This document shows positions 43,682 to 53,890 of a stretch of 64,000 nt of DNA, in pieces. This DNA is from Phycisphaerae bacterium. Lineage in GTDB: Bacteria > Planctomycetota > Phycisphaerae > UBA1845. Location of the stretch: contig JAJDDQ010000031.1 in the NCBI GenBank assembly GCA_029260215.1, positions 186,001-250,000 on the forward strand, in the 5' to 3' direction. The notes beneath the pieces were generated by a model that saw only the letters and a program-made list of their open reading frames with translations, was not told where the DNA came from and searched no databases. Each line of letters begins with the position of its first letter. Position 1 is the first letter of the stretch. Made by a program: the position numbers and the translations under genes.

Positions 43682-44892
43682 TTTGCATCCACGTACGCAT
43701 CCGCCCTGCGTGTCACACCGTCCAACGCAACCGCGATGAACGCGCCGTCCATAGGGTCGATTCTGAACAACTGCATCTTGTTGTCGTCCATTCGGTAGCT
43801 GATCGTTCCGACCCGTCCAAGAATGTCACCAATGTACGTTTGCACTTTCGGATCGACCTCGTAGTAATCCAGCTCAGTGCGAATGTCCTGTTCGTTGAAC
43901 TTGAACGCCTGTTCCGAGGGCAGCAGTTCAACCGTTCGAGCCAAGTCTCCTATATACGGCAGGAACAACGGTGCCAGCATGCTCCACTTGTCCACATCAA
44001 CGCGAACACTGTACCGACGAGCGATATGTACCCGCCCCCGAATGCGCATCACGCCCGTGGCTTCGGAAGCGTCGGGCCTGAAAAACCGATCGATCTCACG
44101 AATTGCAGGAGAGTCGGATTTCACTTCGCCCTCCTTGATCTTCGCGTCTTCGATCTTCTTGCGTGTCGCGATGTAGCCCCAAGCCTCGTACCGCCGCATG
44201 AAGTGACTGTTGTTCACCGCGACCATCGCCACAAACGTGTAGGAACCAGGATCAAGCTTGATCGCCCGAGCACCATCGACGCGGCTGACTTCGTTGTCAC
44301 CGGCACCGGGCAACACCCAGTCGAACCCTTCTTTCGATTCGTCGGCGTCGCAATAATAAACTATGACATCATCCGGCACGGGCAGCACATAAACACCACT
44401 GTCGCCGTGAGCTGACAAGTCGTCCTTGATGAATCCGTTTCGACTGGTCTTGCGCGGAGACGGACGACTCGTCGACAAAGGTCTGGTCGGCGTGCGCACC
44501 TCCGACTCCTTCGGATCCGCTGTTGCGACCTGCCTTTGCTCACCCTCAATCGCGTCGGAGATCATAGGCCAAACGTATTTCTTGCCCACGAAAATGGCAC
44601 AAATCAGAAAGGCTGCGACGTAGGCCATCTTCTTGATGACGTTGAACGGGTCCGACTGACTACGCGGGGTGAACGGCATACCCGCAGCCGCAGCCGCCTT
44701 GCGCCCGACCTTGGCGGACCCGCTGCCGGACGATGTTTTCTCACCCACTTCGGAAAACAGGAAGTCAAGCTCGTCACGCTCGTCGTCGGGGACGGCCGCC
44801 TCACGACCGCAGTAGGCACAGCGCACCGCTTTGCCGGCGTCATCGTCCTTCGCCCGTACGGTGTGGCCACAATCGGCTTTGAATTCAATCAT
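43678..44892 (-). CDS. Zinc-ribbon membrane protein in the nusA-infB operon
   Basis: A 404-residue protein not recognised as a named family. N-terminus: zinc ribbon MIEFKADCGHTVRAKDDDAG followed by VRCAYCGR (Cys-His plus CxxC). About residues 89-110 is one membrane helix (MAYVAAFLICAIFV). The C-terminal about 250 residues would lie outside and read like a beta-rich domain, with GVYVLPVPDDVIVYYCD near its start. Planctomycete proteins with such N-terminal 'FxCxxCG/GKxVRC' ribbons are common. It sits 20 bases after infB and is coupled to ylxP, so it is expressed with translation factors, an unusual place for an envelope protein. Confidence 0.75.
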   Translation of the reverse strand: MIEFKADCGHTVRAKDDDAGKAVRCAYCGREAAVPDDERDELDFLFSEVGEKTSSGSGSAKVGRKAAAAAGMPFTPRSQSDPFNVIKKMAYVAAFLICAIFVGKKYVWPMISDAIEGEQRQVATADPKESEVRTPTRPLSTSRPSPRKTSRNGFIKDDLSAHGDSGVYVLPVPDDVIVYYCDADESKEGFDWVLPGAGDNEVSRVDGARAIKLDPGSYTFVAMVAVNNSHFMRRYEAWGYIATRKKIEDAKIKEGEVKSDSPAIREIDRFFRPDASEATGVMRIRGRVHIARRYSVRVDVDKWSMLAPLFLPYIGDLARTVELLPSEQAFKFNEQDIRTELDYYEVDPKVQTYIGDILGRVGTISYRMDDNKMQLFRIDPMDGAFIAVALDGVTRRADAYVDAK

Positions 44893-44912
44893 GGGTAACG
44901 AACGACCAACCT

Positions 44913-47738
44913 CTATAGAGTTCGCGCGGTGCTCACGATTTCATAGGCTTCGAGAATATCCCCGGGCTTGATATCGTCGAACCCGACGAGTCGAATACCA
45001 CATTCCATTCCGGAGCGAACTTCCTTCGCATCGTCCTTGAAACGCTTGAGCGTATCGACCTTGCAGCCGTCACGCACAATCACACCGTCGCGATTGATGC
45101 GCACCAGATGGCTTCGCTGAATCGTGCCGCTGGTAACCATGCAACCCGCCACAGTGCCGACCTTGGTAATATTGAATATCTCGCGAACCTGACAGGCAGC
45201 GCGATTCTCTTCCTTCCGATCCGGCGACAAAAGACCTTCCAGCGCCTTCTTAATGTCGTCGGCTACGTCGTAAATGACTTTGTACTGACGCAGATCAACG
45301 CCCTTGTTCTCCGCGAGTTTGCGGGCACCGGGCATCGGCGCGACGCGATAGGCGATGATGATCGAGTCCGATGCGTCAGCCAAGAGAATGTCGCTGTCGT
45401 TGACCGCGCCGACAGCGGTGTGCCGGAACGTGAGTCGCACCTCTTCAGAAGGAATCTTGCCCAGCGTGCCGCGCAAAGCGTCAAGCGATCCGTCCACATC
45501 GGCTTTGATGATGATGCTCAACGCCGGCACCTCGCCGAGATCGCGCTGCTTGAATGCCTCTTCCAGCGTGCGTACGCGGTGTGTCTCGCGTCGCCCTTCC
45601 TGAGCGCGGCGGCGGCGGCAGTCCTCTGCCACCGTCTTGGCACGCTGCATCGAGTCCAATACGTAGAATTTGTCGCCCGCAGCCGGCACCTCGTCCAACC
45701 CCCAAAGCTCCACGGGAATCGACGGGGTCGCTTCCTTCAGACGCTTGCCGCGATCGTCGACCAGAGCGCGCACCTTGCCGAACGCGTTGCCGCACACCAC
45801 CATGGCACCGGTCTTGAGCAACCCGTCCTGCACGAGCACGCGCGCCACCGGGCCTACACCCTCGCGCGTCTCAGCCTCAATAACGGTACCGCTCGCCTTG
45901 CCCTTGAAGTCGGCCTTGAGGTCGAGCACTTCGCCAAGTGCGGAAAGATGCTCGATCAGCTCAGACAGGCCGGTCCCCTTGGTGGCGGACACATGAATCA
46001 CGTCTGTATCGCCGCCCCAGTCGCCGCTCGGCTGCAATCCGTGCTCAGCCAATTGTCCGTAAATGCGCTGGACGTTCTGCGTACCCAGATCAATCTTGTT
46101 GAGGGCGACGACCACCGGGGCTTTCGCCGCTTTCGCGTGGTTGATCGCCTCGATCGTTTGCGGCATCAAACCGTCGTCGGCTGCGACAAGGAGCACGACA
46201 ATATCCGTGATCCCCGCCCCGCGCGCACGCATCGCAGTAAAGGCTGCGTGCCCGGGCGTATCAACAAACGTCACCTTGCCGGCTGTGGGGTGATCAAGGT
46301 GGTATGCGCCGATGTGCTGCGTAATGCCGCCGTCCTCGGAGTCGGTCACGCGCGTCTCGCGAATGGCGTCGAGGAGACTGGTCTTGCCGTGATCCACGTG
46401 GCCGAGAAACGTCACCACCGGCGCACGCGGTTTGAGTTGCTTTGGTTCGCGGTTGGCGAATTCTTCTTCCACCTCATTAAGCGCCGTCTTGGCGGGCATC
46501 ACTGTGAGCACCACACCCTTTTCGAGCGCGATGTACTCAGCCATCTCAGCCGTCAGTTCCATGTTGATGCTGCCGCTGACGTTGAACTCCCGCTTGAGCA
46601 GGGGAAGAATCTGAATCATCGAGATGCCCGTGGCAGCGCAGAACCCCTTCATCACAATCGGCTCTTGAACCGTGGCTTTGGTCTTGCGCGGTGCGGGACC
46701 AGCCATCCCGCCTCGACCCTGATCCACGCCGCGGCGATTGTGAATGCGCCGGCCCGTCGCATCGCTGATGCGTTCCTTGCGCTCCGCCAGATCGCGGTTG
46801 CGCCATTCCTTGAGCTTTTCCGCCGAAGTGTCCAGCGGACCCCGACCACGTGATTTGCGCGCGTTGGCTGCCTCAGCAGCCGTTGCGGCTGCACCGCGAC
46901 CGCGACCGCGACGACGCCCCGGAGCGTCCGGGCTTGGAGGCGCACCTCCCGGTGGCGGCATCGGACCCGCACGACGCGGCGGCGGACGACGAACGTCCTG
47001 ATCCACAGGCTCGTACCGAACCACACGCGGGCCTTTCAACTTCACCGGCAGCGGTACGTTCTGCGGACCGGCCGGCCTGATCTTCTCCGGCTCTTCTGCA
47101 TTGACTTCTTCAACAGCAGTCGCGTCAGCAGCAGGCGTGTCAGCCTCTGCCTTGGTCGCAGCCTCAGCCTCGCCAGCGTCTTGTGCTGCCTCTGATTCCT
47201 GCGGTTCTGTGGCTGAAACGGCAGCCGGCTCTTCCGAAACCGGTGCGTCCGCCGCAGGCGTCTCAGATGCGTCGGTCACCGCCTCGGGTGCAACAGCCGC
47301 AACCTCTTGCTCAGACGCGGCTGCGGGCGCATCGACCTGCCCCTCAATCACGACCGTGGCGGACTCCGATGTTTCGGCTTCGGGAGTAGCTACGCCGGTT
47401 TCGTCTTTCGGCGGTGCTTCGACCGTAGCGATCGCGGTGGCGGACTCCGTTGCGCCGTCCTCCGCGCCCACCTGCTTGGTGGCAACACGGTCAGCCTTGC
47501 GCTGGGCGGCTTTCGCCTCCTTGCGAACGATTTCGAGATCGACACGGTCTGCCGACTCGACCGTCGTATCGTGTTTCCCCTCGCTGAACCACTCGCGAAT
47601 CGTCGCTTCCAAGCCAGCGGACAGCGTCGACATGTGATTCGTCACGTCGAGACCCTCAGCCTTACACTTGGTGATGATCATCTTGCTCGGAACTTTCAAT
47701 TCCTTCGCCAAGATATGAACCCGCATCTTCTCAGCCAA
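44913..47738 (-). CDS. infB: Translation initiation factor IF-2
   Basis: G domain near residue 440: [23 protein letters not shown] and NKID. The usual EF-Tu-like and C-terminal domains follow ([23 protein letters not shown]). The N-terminal region has the [17 protein letters not shown]2_N motif, then a long Ala/Glu-rich and Pro/Arg-rich linker of about 250 residues. Start: TTG at 47738 lies seven bases behind GGAGG and gives [14 protein letters not shown], as in other IF-2 proteins. The GTG at 47744 is only one base from that site. Total about 941 residues. Confidence 0.94.
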   Translation of the reverse strand: MAEKMRVHILAKELKVPSKMIITKCKAEGLDVTNHMSTLSAGLEATIREWFSEGKHDTTVESADRVDLEIVRKEAKAAQRKADRVATKQVGAEDGATESATAIATVEAPPKDETGVATPEAETSESATVVIEGQVDAPAAASEQEVAAVAPEAVTDASETPAADAPVSEEPAAVSATEPQESEAAQDAGEAEAATKAEADTPAADATAVEEVNAEEPEKIRPAGPQNVPLPVKLKGPRVVRYEPVDQDVRRPPPRRAGPMPPPGGAPPSPDAPGRRRGRGRGAAATAAEAANARKSRGRGPLDTSAEKLKEWRNRDLAERKERISDATGRRIHNRRGVDQGRGGMAGPAPRKTKATVQEPIVMKGFCAATGISMIQILPLLKREFNVSGSINMELTAEMAEYIALEKGVVLTVMPAKTALNEVEEEFANREPKQLKPRAPVVTFLGHVDHGKTSLLDAIRETRVTDSEDGGITQHIGAYHLDHPTAGKVTFVDTPGHAAFTAMRARGAGITDIVVLLVAADDGLMPQTIEAINHAKAAKAPVVVALNKIDLGTQNVQRIYGQLAEHGLQPSGDWGGDTDVIHVSATKGTGLSELIEHLSALGEVLDLKADFKGKASGTVIEAETREGVGPVARVLVQDGLLKTGAMVVCGNAFGKVRALVDDRGKRLKEATPSIPVELWGLDEVPAAGDKFYVLDSMQRAKTVAEDCRRRRAQEGRRETHRVRTLEEAFKQRDLGEVPALSIIIKADVDGSLDALRGTLGKIPSEEVRLTFRHTAVGAVNDSDILLADASDSIIIAYRVAPMPGARKLAENKGVDLRQYKVIYDVADDIKKALEGLLSPDRKEENRAACQVREIFNITKVGTVAGCMVTSGTIQRSHLVRINRDGVIVRDGCKVDTLKRFKDDAKEVRSGMECGIRLVGFDDIKPGDILEAYEIVSTARTL

Positions 47739-47798
47739 CCGCACACCTCCAATCGAGCATCACGCGGAAACGTGTCCGCGGATCTCGCACCGACAAAA

Positions 47799-49406
47799 CT
47801 AACCCTGCTGAACGTCACCGCCGCCGTCTTCCACAGTTGTCGGCGTCACCTCGTGAACCGGCCCCTCGACAACACCCGTCTCATTTCCATCGGACGCCGC
47901 CACGTCCGCAACCGTCTCACCATCAGAAACCACCTCCGGCTCACCATCGGCCACCGCCTCGGCTTCGCAGGACACGGGCACATCGGCAGCAGCACCGTCT
48001 TGTTGTTCGACGGCCTCACCTTCGGGGACAGCCTCCAGCTCACCTTCGGAAGCCGCTTCGGTTTCAGCGGGCACGGGCACTTCCGTGACGGCTTCCTCCT
48101 GTGCAACAGCCTCAGTCTCACCTTCGGAAGTCGTCTCCGTAGCGGTATCGCCAGCCGTCTCAGCCTCAGCCTCCGACGAACCGTCGCCATCCGCGTCATC
48201 CGCAACGATGCCGGCGGCTTCAGCCGCTGCACGCTCCGCTTTGGCCTTCTCTTCCTCCTCGATCAGCCGCGTGCAGACTTCCTCGGCTGTCTCCACGATG
48301 CGGTTCGCAAGCTCTTCCTCAAGCTCAAGCTCCTTAACCAGCGGCTCGGTTCCGACTTCCTTGATGTCGAGCAAATTGATAATGCCCAAAGCCAGAATCT
48401 TATCCAACAAAACGTCGTCCACACCGTCGATGCTGCGCAACGCAGTGTGAAGATCGTCAAGACCCTTGTTGTATTCAGCCGGAGTCAGAATATCGATGTC
48501 CCAACCAGTCAGCCGGGCGGCCAAGCGGACGTTCTGCCCGCGTTTCCCGATGGCCAGCGACAACTGATCCTCCGAGACAACCACGGTGGCCCGACCCAGC
48601 TCGAAACACAATGCCACTTCCTGAATCTCAGCCGGCTTGAGCGCGTTGCCGATCAGAATCTGGGACGACTCGTTCCAACGCACAATGTCGATTTTCTCAC
48701 CGCCAAGCTCGTCAACGATGTTGCGAATGCGACTGCCCCGAACGCCGACGCAAGCGCCGACCGCGTCCACCTTCATATCGATGCTGGCCACCGCAACCTT
48801 GGTCCGATAGCCGGCTTCACGCGCCAACGCGCGCATTTCAATTACCTTTTCCGCCACCTCGGGCACTTCCAGTTCGAACAATCGACGGATGTAGTCCGGA
48901 TGCGACCGCGTCAGCACGATGCGCACTTGGTACGGGGCTTCACGCACGTCGAGAATCATCGCCCGGATTCGCTCGCCCACATGGTGCGATTCGCCCGGAA
49001 TCTGCTCGCTTCGAGGCAGAAAACCCTCGCCGCGACCGATGTTCACGATCAGCAGATTGCCCTCCACCCGCGAGACGGTGCCCGTGACAATCGTACCCAC
49101 ACGCTGCGAAAATTCGTCAAAAATGCTGCCGCGCTCCGCTTCGCGAATACGCTGGATTATCACTTGCTTGGCTGTCTGCGCTGCGATGCGACCAAGCTGC
49201 TTCATCTCGATCTGTTCACCGTTCGCAACGGCGGATATTTCGCCCGTCATGCGGTCGATGCGCACCTCAACGTCCTCGGTCTCCCCGAACGCTTTGCGCG
49301 CCGCCGACGCCATCGCACTCTCGATGTCTTCGTAAACGAGATCCTTCTCGATATTCTTGTCACGACTGATCGAGTCAATCAGTCGAATCAGGTCGGCGTT
49401 GCCCAT
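47799..49406 (-). CDS. nusA: Transcription termination/antitermination factor NusA
   Basis: A 535-residue NusA. Order: N-terminal RNAP-binding domain (MGNADLIRLIDSISRDK), S1 domain (VGTIVTGTVSRVEGNLLIV), KH1 (VGACVGVRGSRIRNIV) and KH2 (LAIGKRGQNVRLAARLTGW), then a helix-hairpin-like acidic repeat. From about residue 400 on it is a low-complexity tail of some 130 residues rich in Glu, Ala, Asp and Thr. ATG at 49406 has GGAAGGATC upstream; a longer frame from 49514 is not supported. First gene of the operon running to yebC. Confidence 0.94.
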   Translation of the reverse strand: MGNADLIRLIDSISRDKNIEKDLVYEDIESAMASAARKAFGETEDVEVRIDRMTGEISAVANGEQIEMKQLGRIAAQTAKQVIIQRIREAERGSIFDEFSQRVGTIVTGTVSRVEGNLLIVNIGRGEGFLPRSEQIPGESHHVGERIRAMILDVREAPYQVRIVLTRSHPDYIRRLFELEVPEVAEKVIEMRALAREAGYRTKVAVASIDMKVDAVGACVGVRGSRIRNIVDELGGEKIDIVRWNESSQILIGNALKPAEIQEVALCFELGRATVVVSEDQLSLAIGKRGQNVRLAARLTGWDIDILTPAEYNKGLDDLHTALRSIDGVDDVLLDKILALGIINLLDIKEVGTEPLVKELELEEELANRIVETAEEVCTRLIEEEEKAKAERAAAEAAGIVADDADGDGSSEAEAETAGDTATETTSEGETEAVAQEEAVTEVPVPAETEAASEGELEAVPEGEAVEQQDGAAADVPVSCEAEAVADGEPEVVSDGETVADVAASDGNETGVVEGPVHEVTPTTVEDGGGDVQQG

Positions 49407-49615
49407 GTACGTTCGATCCTTCCAACCTTTGAGGCGTCCTTGTGGGCGCTCACGTCTCGATGCAAACCATCGAAACTCCAAAAAAAAACGCGGGCGCACA
49501 CGGGCATCCCACATTCTCTACAACGCAAAGCCGATATGTCCGATCGAACGCGGTATCAGTTCATGACACCACTCCGACCGGCTGACACCGGCGGTGAAGC
49601 CCAACAATGCCCGAT

Positions 49616-50761
49616 TCAGGCTTCACAACGCTCGACTCCCTGAGTGAGCACAATCCGTCCAAACGGGCCTGGCTCGAACCAGAATGCCCGTCGTACATCC
49701 ACCAATACCGCTACGCGCTCGCCGACCGCCGGTGACTCACGATCGAGACACCGCGTCGCCAGCGTGAAACCACCGGGCGTTCGTAAGAAAACAGTCCGTT
49801 GCAAACCCGACGACTCCGTCAAACAAACATCGGCTGCGAAGCGCTCGCCGCCGCTTATTCCATCACACGCGGATCGAATCCCGATGGCGTCCTCACGCAC
49901 ACCCAGAACAACCCGACCTTCTGCCAAACCCCTCAGCCCCGAAGCGACTTCCCGATCCAGAACAAGGCGGCTCTCGCCGAAAACGAAGCGAACCTCGCCA
50001 TCCTCCGCGATCAAATCCCCCTCAAGGAAGCTCATCGGCGGAGACCCAACGAAGCCAGCCACAAAACGGTTGGCCGGCGACGAATACAACACACGCGGTG
50101 TCGCAACCTGCTGCAAGACACCGCCAGCCAACACAGCCACCCGGTCCGCCATCGCCAGCGCTTCCTGCTGATCGTGCGTGACGTAAATCCCGGTCAGACC
50201 GATCCTGCGTTGAATCTGCTTCAACTCGCGACGCAGACTCGTTCGCATCGGCGCGTCCAGACTCGCCAGAGGCTCGTCGAAAAGACACACCCGAGGGTTG
50301 CGAACGACAGCCCGGCCGACGGCCACACGCTGGCGCTCCCCGCCGGACAGCGCTCCCGGCTTACGCCGCAGCAACGCGCGAATCCCCAGCAAATCGGCGG
50401 CCTCCTCGACACGCCGTCGAATGTCACTTCGCGGAGTTCCCCGCATCCGAAGACCGAACGCGAGATTGTCGAAGGTGCTCAGGTGCGGATACAACGCAAA
50501 ATCCTGAAACACCATCGCAACGTCGCGATCCTTCGGGGCGACGTCGTTCACCAGCCGACCGGCTATTTCGATCAGCCCATCCGACGGATGCTCCAAACCC
50601 GCAATCAAACGGAGAGTTGTGGTCTTTCCGCAACCGGAAGGCCCCAGCAACACCATCCACTCACCGTCGGCCACCTCAAGAGAGAGACCGTCCAGCGCAA
50701 CGACGCTTTCGCGACGCCCACCGTAGACCTTCGTGACGTTCTTGAGGGCCACCAGGGCCAT
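49616..50761 (-). CDS. ABC transporter ATP-binding protein, sugar (MalK/UgpC) type
   Basis: A 381-residue ATPase with Walker A GPSGCGKTTT, signature LSGGERQRVAVGRA, Walker B VCLFDEPLASLD and the H-loop THDQQEAL. The C-terminal about 140 residues form a TOBE-type regulatory domain. This build is typical of carbohydrate importers whose ATPase may serve several permeases; no permease or binding protein lies nearby. Start at 50761 with AAGGAG upstream; GTG 50773 overlaps that site. A near-consensus promoter lies at 50830-50857. Confidence 0.88.
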   Translation of the reverse strand: MALVALKNVTKVYGGRRESVVALDGLSLEVADGEWMVLLGPSGCGKTTTLRLIAGLEHPSDGLIEIAGRLVNDVAPKDRDVAMVFQDFALYPHLSTFDNLAFGLRMRGTPRSDIRRRVEEAADLLGIRALLRRKPGALSGGERQRVAVGRAVVRNPRVCLFDEPLASLDAPMRTSLRRELKQIQRRIGLTGIYVTHDQQEALAMADRVAVLAGGVLQQVATPRVLYSSPANRFVAGFVGSPPMSFLEGDLIAEDGEVRFVFGESRLVLDREVASGLRGLAEGRVVLGVREDAIGIRSACDGISGGERFAADVCLTESSGLQRTVFLRTPGGFTLATRCLDRESPAVGERVAVLVDVRRAFWFEPGPFGRIVLTQGVERCEA

Positions 50762-50829
50762 CGCGGCGCACACTCCTTATGCTCAGCCGCACGAAATGAT
50801 GCGCCGCCGTTTGTACTCGCGCGAATCGG

Positions 50830-50857
50830 ATTATACCGATCCGTCCGATGCTGTCAA
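50830..50857 (-). promoter_or_regulatory. Near-consensus sigma70 promoter of the ABC ATPase gene
   Basis: TTGACA (50857-50852), 16-base spacer, TATAAT (50835-50830), both boxes perfect. Predicted start near 50823, about 60 bases before the start codon. Confidence 0.8.
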
Positions 50858-50953
50858 TTTTCAGCAAACTATCTGATTAAACCAAGACTTTAACTCTGGC
50901 GGATTTCACAGGCCGCTTGCCACGCCCCGCACCTGCCGGTCGAATGGACACCC

Positions 50954-52297
50954 ATGATGCGCAAAAACCGCAAAAAGTGCTGGCCCGCCCTGATGCTCGC
51001 AGCGAGCACGACCCTGTTCGCACAACCGCCCAAGCCGGCGGAACCCGAGGAGGCAAATGCCCTGGTTGAATCGGTGGCAGCCTACCTGACCGAATCCGAC
51101 CCGGCGCGAAGCCGCGAACTGTTGGCCAAGGTTCTGGGCGATTCGGCCGGATCGGTGGATCGCGTACACCGGGCACTCTGCGCAGTTCGGGCAAACCTTC
51201 CCGGAAGTGAGGCCAACATCCTCACGATCCAAAACCCAGGCGGAAATCAGCAGGAAATCCGCATCGAAAGACCGGCGGACTACGATTCCGCCACAGCCTG
51301 CCCGCTGGTTATCGTTCTGGCTGACGGCAACCTGCCGAAGTCCATGCGCGAGCAACTGGCCAACCTGAACACTACGCACATTGTCGCGCGGATCGGGGAC
51401 TACTCCGATCTTTCCTTCAACGCGGACGCCCAATCATGGAATCAGCCGGCCCGCTGGCTGGCTGCTTTGCGACGCGAGCTAAACATAGATCGCAACCGTA
51501 TTTACGTCGTCGGCTGGTCTCGCGGTGCGGACGCGGCGCTGCTGTGGGCGATCATGCAGCCGGACCTGTTCGCCGGGGTGGTGGCTGTCGAGGGTATGCT
51601 GGATACACCCTATGCCCGCCAGATGGCCCAGCTTCTGCTTCCCAATCTGGCCCATACCAAACTGCATCTGAACTGGACGCAACCTGAGTGGCCTACAGCA
51701 GTTACGTCGATTGATCGGACGATGCGGGTCGCACTTTCGAATACGGTTATGGCTGAAGTGGCTGACGCCCGGAGTCTGCCGGCGCATCATAACATTCGTC
51801 GTCCGGGGGAGTTGGTGTCAGCCGATTCGTGGGAATACATGTTTTCCGAAGTTCGGGCGTCCGACGTCAGCGGGTTCGTGCATCGATTTCGCTTCCCGAC
51901 GCAGGGACACGCATGGTTCGCGCATACGCGGGAATTTGAAAAAGCCTGTTGGACGGGGGATCGGATTCACATCGCACCGCGCGCCGCCGTCGATACAGAC
52001 GCAGCCGTCAGGAAAGTGCTGGACGGGAAGCTGGCGCGCATTGAGGCTGACCGGAGGGGTTCGGAGTGGTCCCTGTCGTTTTCGCACGCCTCCGCCATCG
52101 ATCTGTGTCTGAGGCTGGAAGAGGTTCGGGCGCACCCGGCCATTCAAATCGTGTTTGAAGGCAAGCGGCGATTTTCGGGCGATATCAAGCCCGACATCCG
52201 CACCATGCTGGAGTCCGCCAAGGCGAGTTGGGAACTTGATAACCCGATCGCCCTCCGTCTGCGCGTAGGCCCGCGCGGCCGCGTCTTGCCTTACTGA
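50954..52297 (+). CDS. Exported alpha/beta hydrolase-like protein
   Basis: A 447-residue protein with a signal peptide (about 1-23, ending LFAQ). Residues about 110-330 resemble an esterase/depolymerase-type alpha/beta hydrolase: PLVIVLADG, a nucleophile elbow GWSRGADAA (GxSxG), and a late His in PTQGHAWF. The C-terminal about 100 residues form an unrecognised domain. The substrate is unknown. Ribosome site is poor at ATG 50954. Confidence 0.7.
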   Translation: MMRKNRKKCWPALMLAASTTLFAQPPKPAEPEEANALVESVAAYLTESDPARSRELLAKVLGDSAGSVDRVHRALCAVRANLPGSEANILTIQNPGGNQQEIRIERPADYDSATACPLVIVLADGNLPKSMREQLANLNTTHIVARIGDYSDLSFNADAQSWNQPARWLAALRRELNIDRNRIYVVGWSRGADAALLWAIMQPDLFAGVVAVEGMLDTPYARQMAQLLLPNLAHTKLHLNWTQPEWPTAVTSIDRTMRVALSNTVMAEVADARSLPAHHNIRRPGELVSADSWEYMFSEVRASDVSGFVHRFRFPTQGHAWFAHTREFEKACWTGDRIHIAPRAAVDTDAAVRKVLDGKLARIEADRRGSEWSLSFSHASAIDLCLRLEEVRAHPAIQIVFEGKRRFSGDIKPDIRTMLESAKASWELDNPIALRLRVGPRGRVLPY

Positions 52298-52379
52298 TTC
52301 ACCACGACAGGGGCTACCGGCCCTCGGCGATGGTTTTCGGTTTTGCGTTCGTATCGTCGCCGGATCATAACCCGTCTCC

Positions 52380-52405
52380 CCGAAAACGACACCCGACCCC
52401 TTAAA
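52380..52405 (-). repeat. REP family A, copy 4
   Basis: Inverted copy (GAAAACGACACCCGACCCCTT) with one change compared with the others. Lies in the gap between the hydrolase and DinB-like genes. Confidence 0.75.
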
Positions 52406-52468
52406 GGCTCTCGCAACCGAGTTTGACGAATTCGTGTCACGATCCATAATCCCGTCGGAGGTGCCATA

Positions 52469-52996
52469 ATGTCACGTTGGGCTTGGGGTGAGCGACTTTT
52501 CAATTTCGATTTCCCGCCGGAAAAGTTTCCAGACTTGCTGGAACGACTGCGCAGCACGCCCGCACGACTGGAAGACCGACTGGCGGACGTCCACCACGAT
52601 ATACTGACCTATCGCGACGGTCGCGGTTGGTCGATTCTCGAAAACGTTGGCCACCTTATCGATCTCGGATACCTGCCAGCTATGCGTCTCGAACAGATTT
52701 TGGCTGGCGAGACTGTCCTTGTCGCCGCCGACATGAGCAACCGCAAGACTCAAGAGGCAAACCACAACGATTGCAACAAGTCGGAATTGCTGGCAGAGTT
52801 TCGGAGCGATCGCAAGAAACTCGTCGAGCGTCTGGAATCGCTCGACGAGACCGATTGGGCCAAGTCCGCCCTCCACCCGCGTCTCAACCAGCCCATGCGC
52901 GTCGTGGACATCGTTTACTTTGACAGCGAACACGACGACTATCACTTGGCCCGCATCGGCGCGTTGCTGACCTCGTTCGTTGGCAATAAGGCATGA
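52469..52996 (+). CDS. DinB-like protein
   Basis: A 175-residue four-helix protein of the DinB/YfiT group. Metal-ligand His residues are placed as usual: ILENVGHLIDLGY and, near the end, HDDYHLARI. The GWSILENVGHL segment is a hallmark. DinB-family members include thiol-dependent transferases and damage-inducible proteins; the exact role is unknown. CGGAGGTG lies upstream of ATG. Confidence 0.82.
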   Translation: MSRWAWGERLFNFDFPPEKFPDLLERLRSTPARLEDRLADVHHDILTYRDGRGWSILENVGHLIDLGYLPAMRLEQILAGETVLVAADMSNRKTQEANHNDCNKSELLAEFRSDRKKLVERLESLDETDWAKSALHPRLNQPMRVVDIVYFDSEHDDYHLARIGALLTSFVGNKA

Positions 52997-53055
52997 ACCG
53001 AACCGAGACTCTGCGACATCAGTGCAGACTCCAATCAAACGAGTGAGTACAGACC

Positions 53056-53661
53056 ATGAGCAAGCACGCCAAGCCGGACCACCCGATTCAAGAATCCCTC
53101 GCTTCCCGCTGGAGCCCCTATGGATTCGACGGAAAGACTGTCTCGGGCTCCGACCTGTGTTCACTATTTGAGGCGGCGCGATGGGCAGCCTCAGCTTTCA
53201 ACGAGCAACCGTGGAGCTTCATCGCCGCAACGCGAGACGACACAGATGCCTTTGATCGCCTCTTGAGCTGTCTTGTCGAACCCAATCAAGCCTGGGCTCG
53301 AAACGCGGGTGCGCTCGCGATCTCGGTGGTGAGCAGGACTTTTTCTCGAAACGGCAAGCCCAACTCAGTCGCGCTGCACGACATTGGCTTGGCGGTTGGA
53401 AACTTGACGTTCGAAGCAACGGCCCGCGGGTTGCACGTACATCAGATGGCTGGCATCCTGCCGGACCGTGTGCGGGAGTTGTACGCGGTTCCGGAGGGTC
53501 ACGACCCTGTCACCGGAATCGCCGTCGGCTACGCAGCCGATCCCGCCGGCCTCTCCGGTGACCTGCGCCAGCGCGACGAAGCTACCCGTGAACGCAAGTC
53601 GTTAAGGGAGTTTGTGTTCGGTGAGAAATGGGGCAACTCTTCACCGCATGTGGCATCTTGA
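53056..53661 (+). CDS. Nitroreductase family protein
   Basis: A 201-residue FMN-dependent nitroreductase: the N-terminal SRWSPYGFDG and ARWAASAFNEQPWSFI (flavin contacts), then ALHDIGLAVGNLTFEATARGLHVHQMAG and VTGIAVGYAAD. It reduces nitro compounds or quinones with NAD(P)H; the natural substrate is unknown. The remnant of a prepilin-like gene begins about 20 bases after its stop codon. Confidence 0.88.
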   Translation: MSKHAKPDHPIQESLASRWSPYGFDGKTVSGSDLCSLFEAARWAASAFNEQPWSFIAATRDDTDAFDRLLSCLVEPNQAWARNAGALAISVVSRTFSRNGKPNSVALHDIGLAVGNLTFEATARGLHVHQMAGILPDRVRELYAVPEGHDPVTGIAVGYAADPAGLSGDLRQRDEATRERKSLREFVFGEKWGNSSPHVAS

Positions 53662-53681
53662 CGATACCTGGCGCATTCTGC

Positions 53682-53723
53682 TCGTGCGCGAATTCCGGCG
53701 TGGTCGTGGACCCGATCGGGTAA
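53682..53723 (+). pseudogene. Remnant of a prepilin-like gene 3' end
   Basis: Encodes CANSGVVVDPIG followed by TAA, against CADSGVVVDPIG and TAA at the end of the intact gene at 54177-55238. Similarity continues for about 165 bases past the stop. Only about 14 codons remain, with no upstream body. Confidence 0.75.
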
Positions 53724-53754
53724 CCCCCGCAAACGTACGTTCCAAAAACCAAAC

Positions 53755-53793
53755 GCGACCGTCGCACAACACGCGGCGGTCGCTCTTCGTTTC
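53755..53793 (+). terminator. Terminator hairpin, copy 1
   Basis: GCGACCGTCGC pairs with GCGGCGGTCGC around ACAACAC, then TCTTCGTTTC. Same structure at 55270-55308. Confidence 0.75.
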
Positions 53794-53841
53794 GCAATTC
53801 GACTGCACACCGACGCGTCGTCGTAGCGAATCACGTTTTTT

Positions 53842-53890
53842 GCATCCCATGTCACCCCCGCCCGCTTAGCCGTGTCGCGTGCGACACGAC
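53842..53890 (+). repeat. Palindromic repeat family C, copy 2
   Basis: GCATCCCATGTCACCCCC... then CGCTTAGCCG and the palindrome CGTGTCGC-GT-GCGACACG (53871-53888). Confidence 0.8.

Noticed and set aside
45108..46853. A 581-codon open frame opposite infB
   Set aside because: Shadow of the infB coding strand in a GC-rich genome; no domain signature.
47307..49643. A 778-codon open frame on the plus strand opposite nusA and infB
   Set aside because: Antisense to two unmistakable genes, low-complexity translation that mirrors their Glu/Ala codons, no ribosome site.
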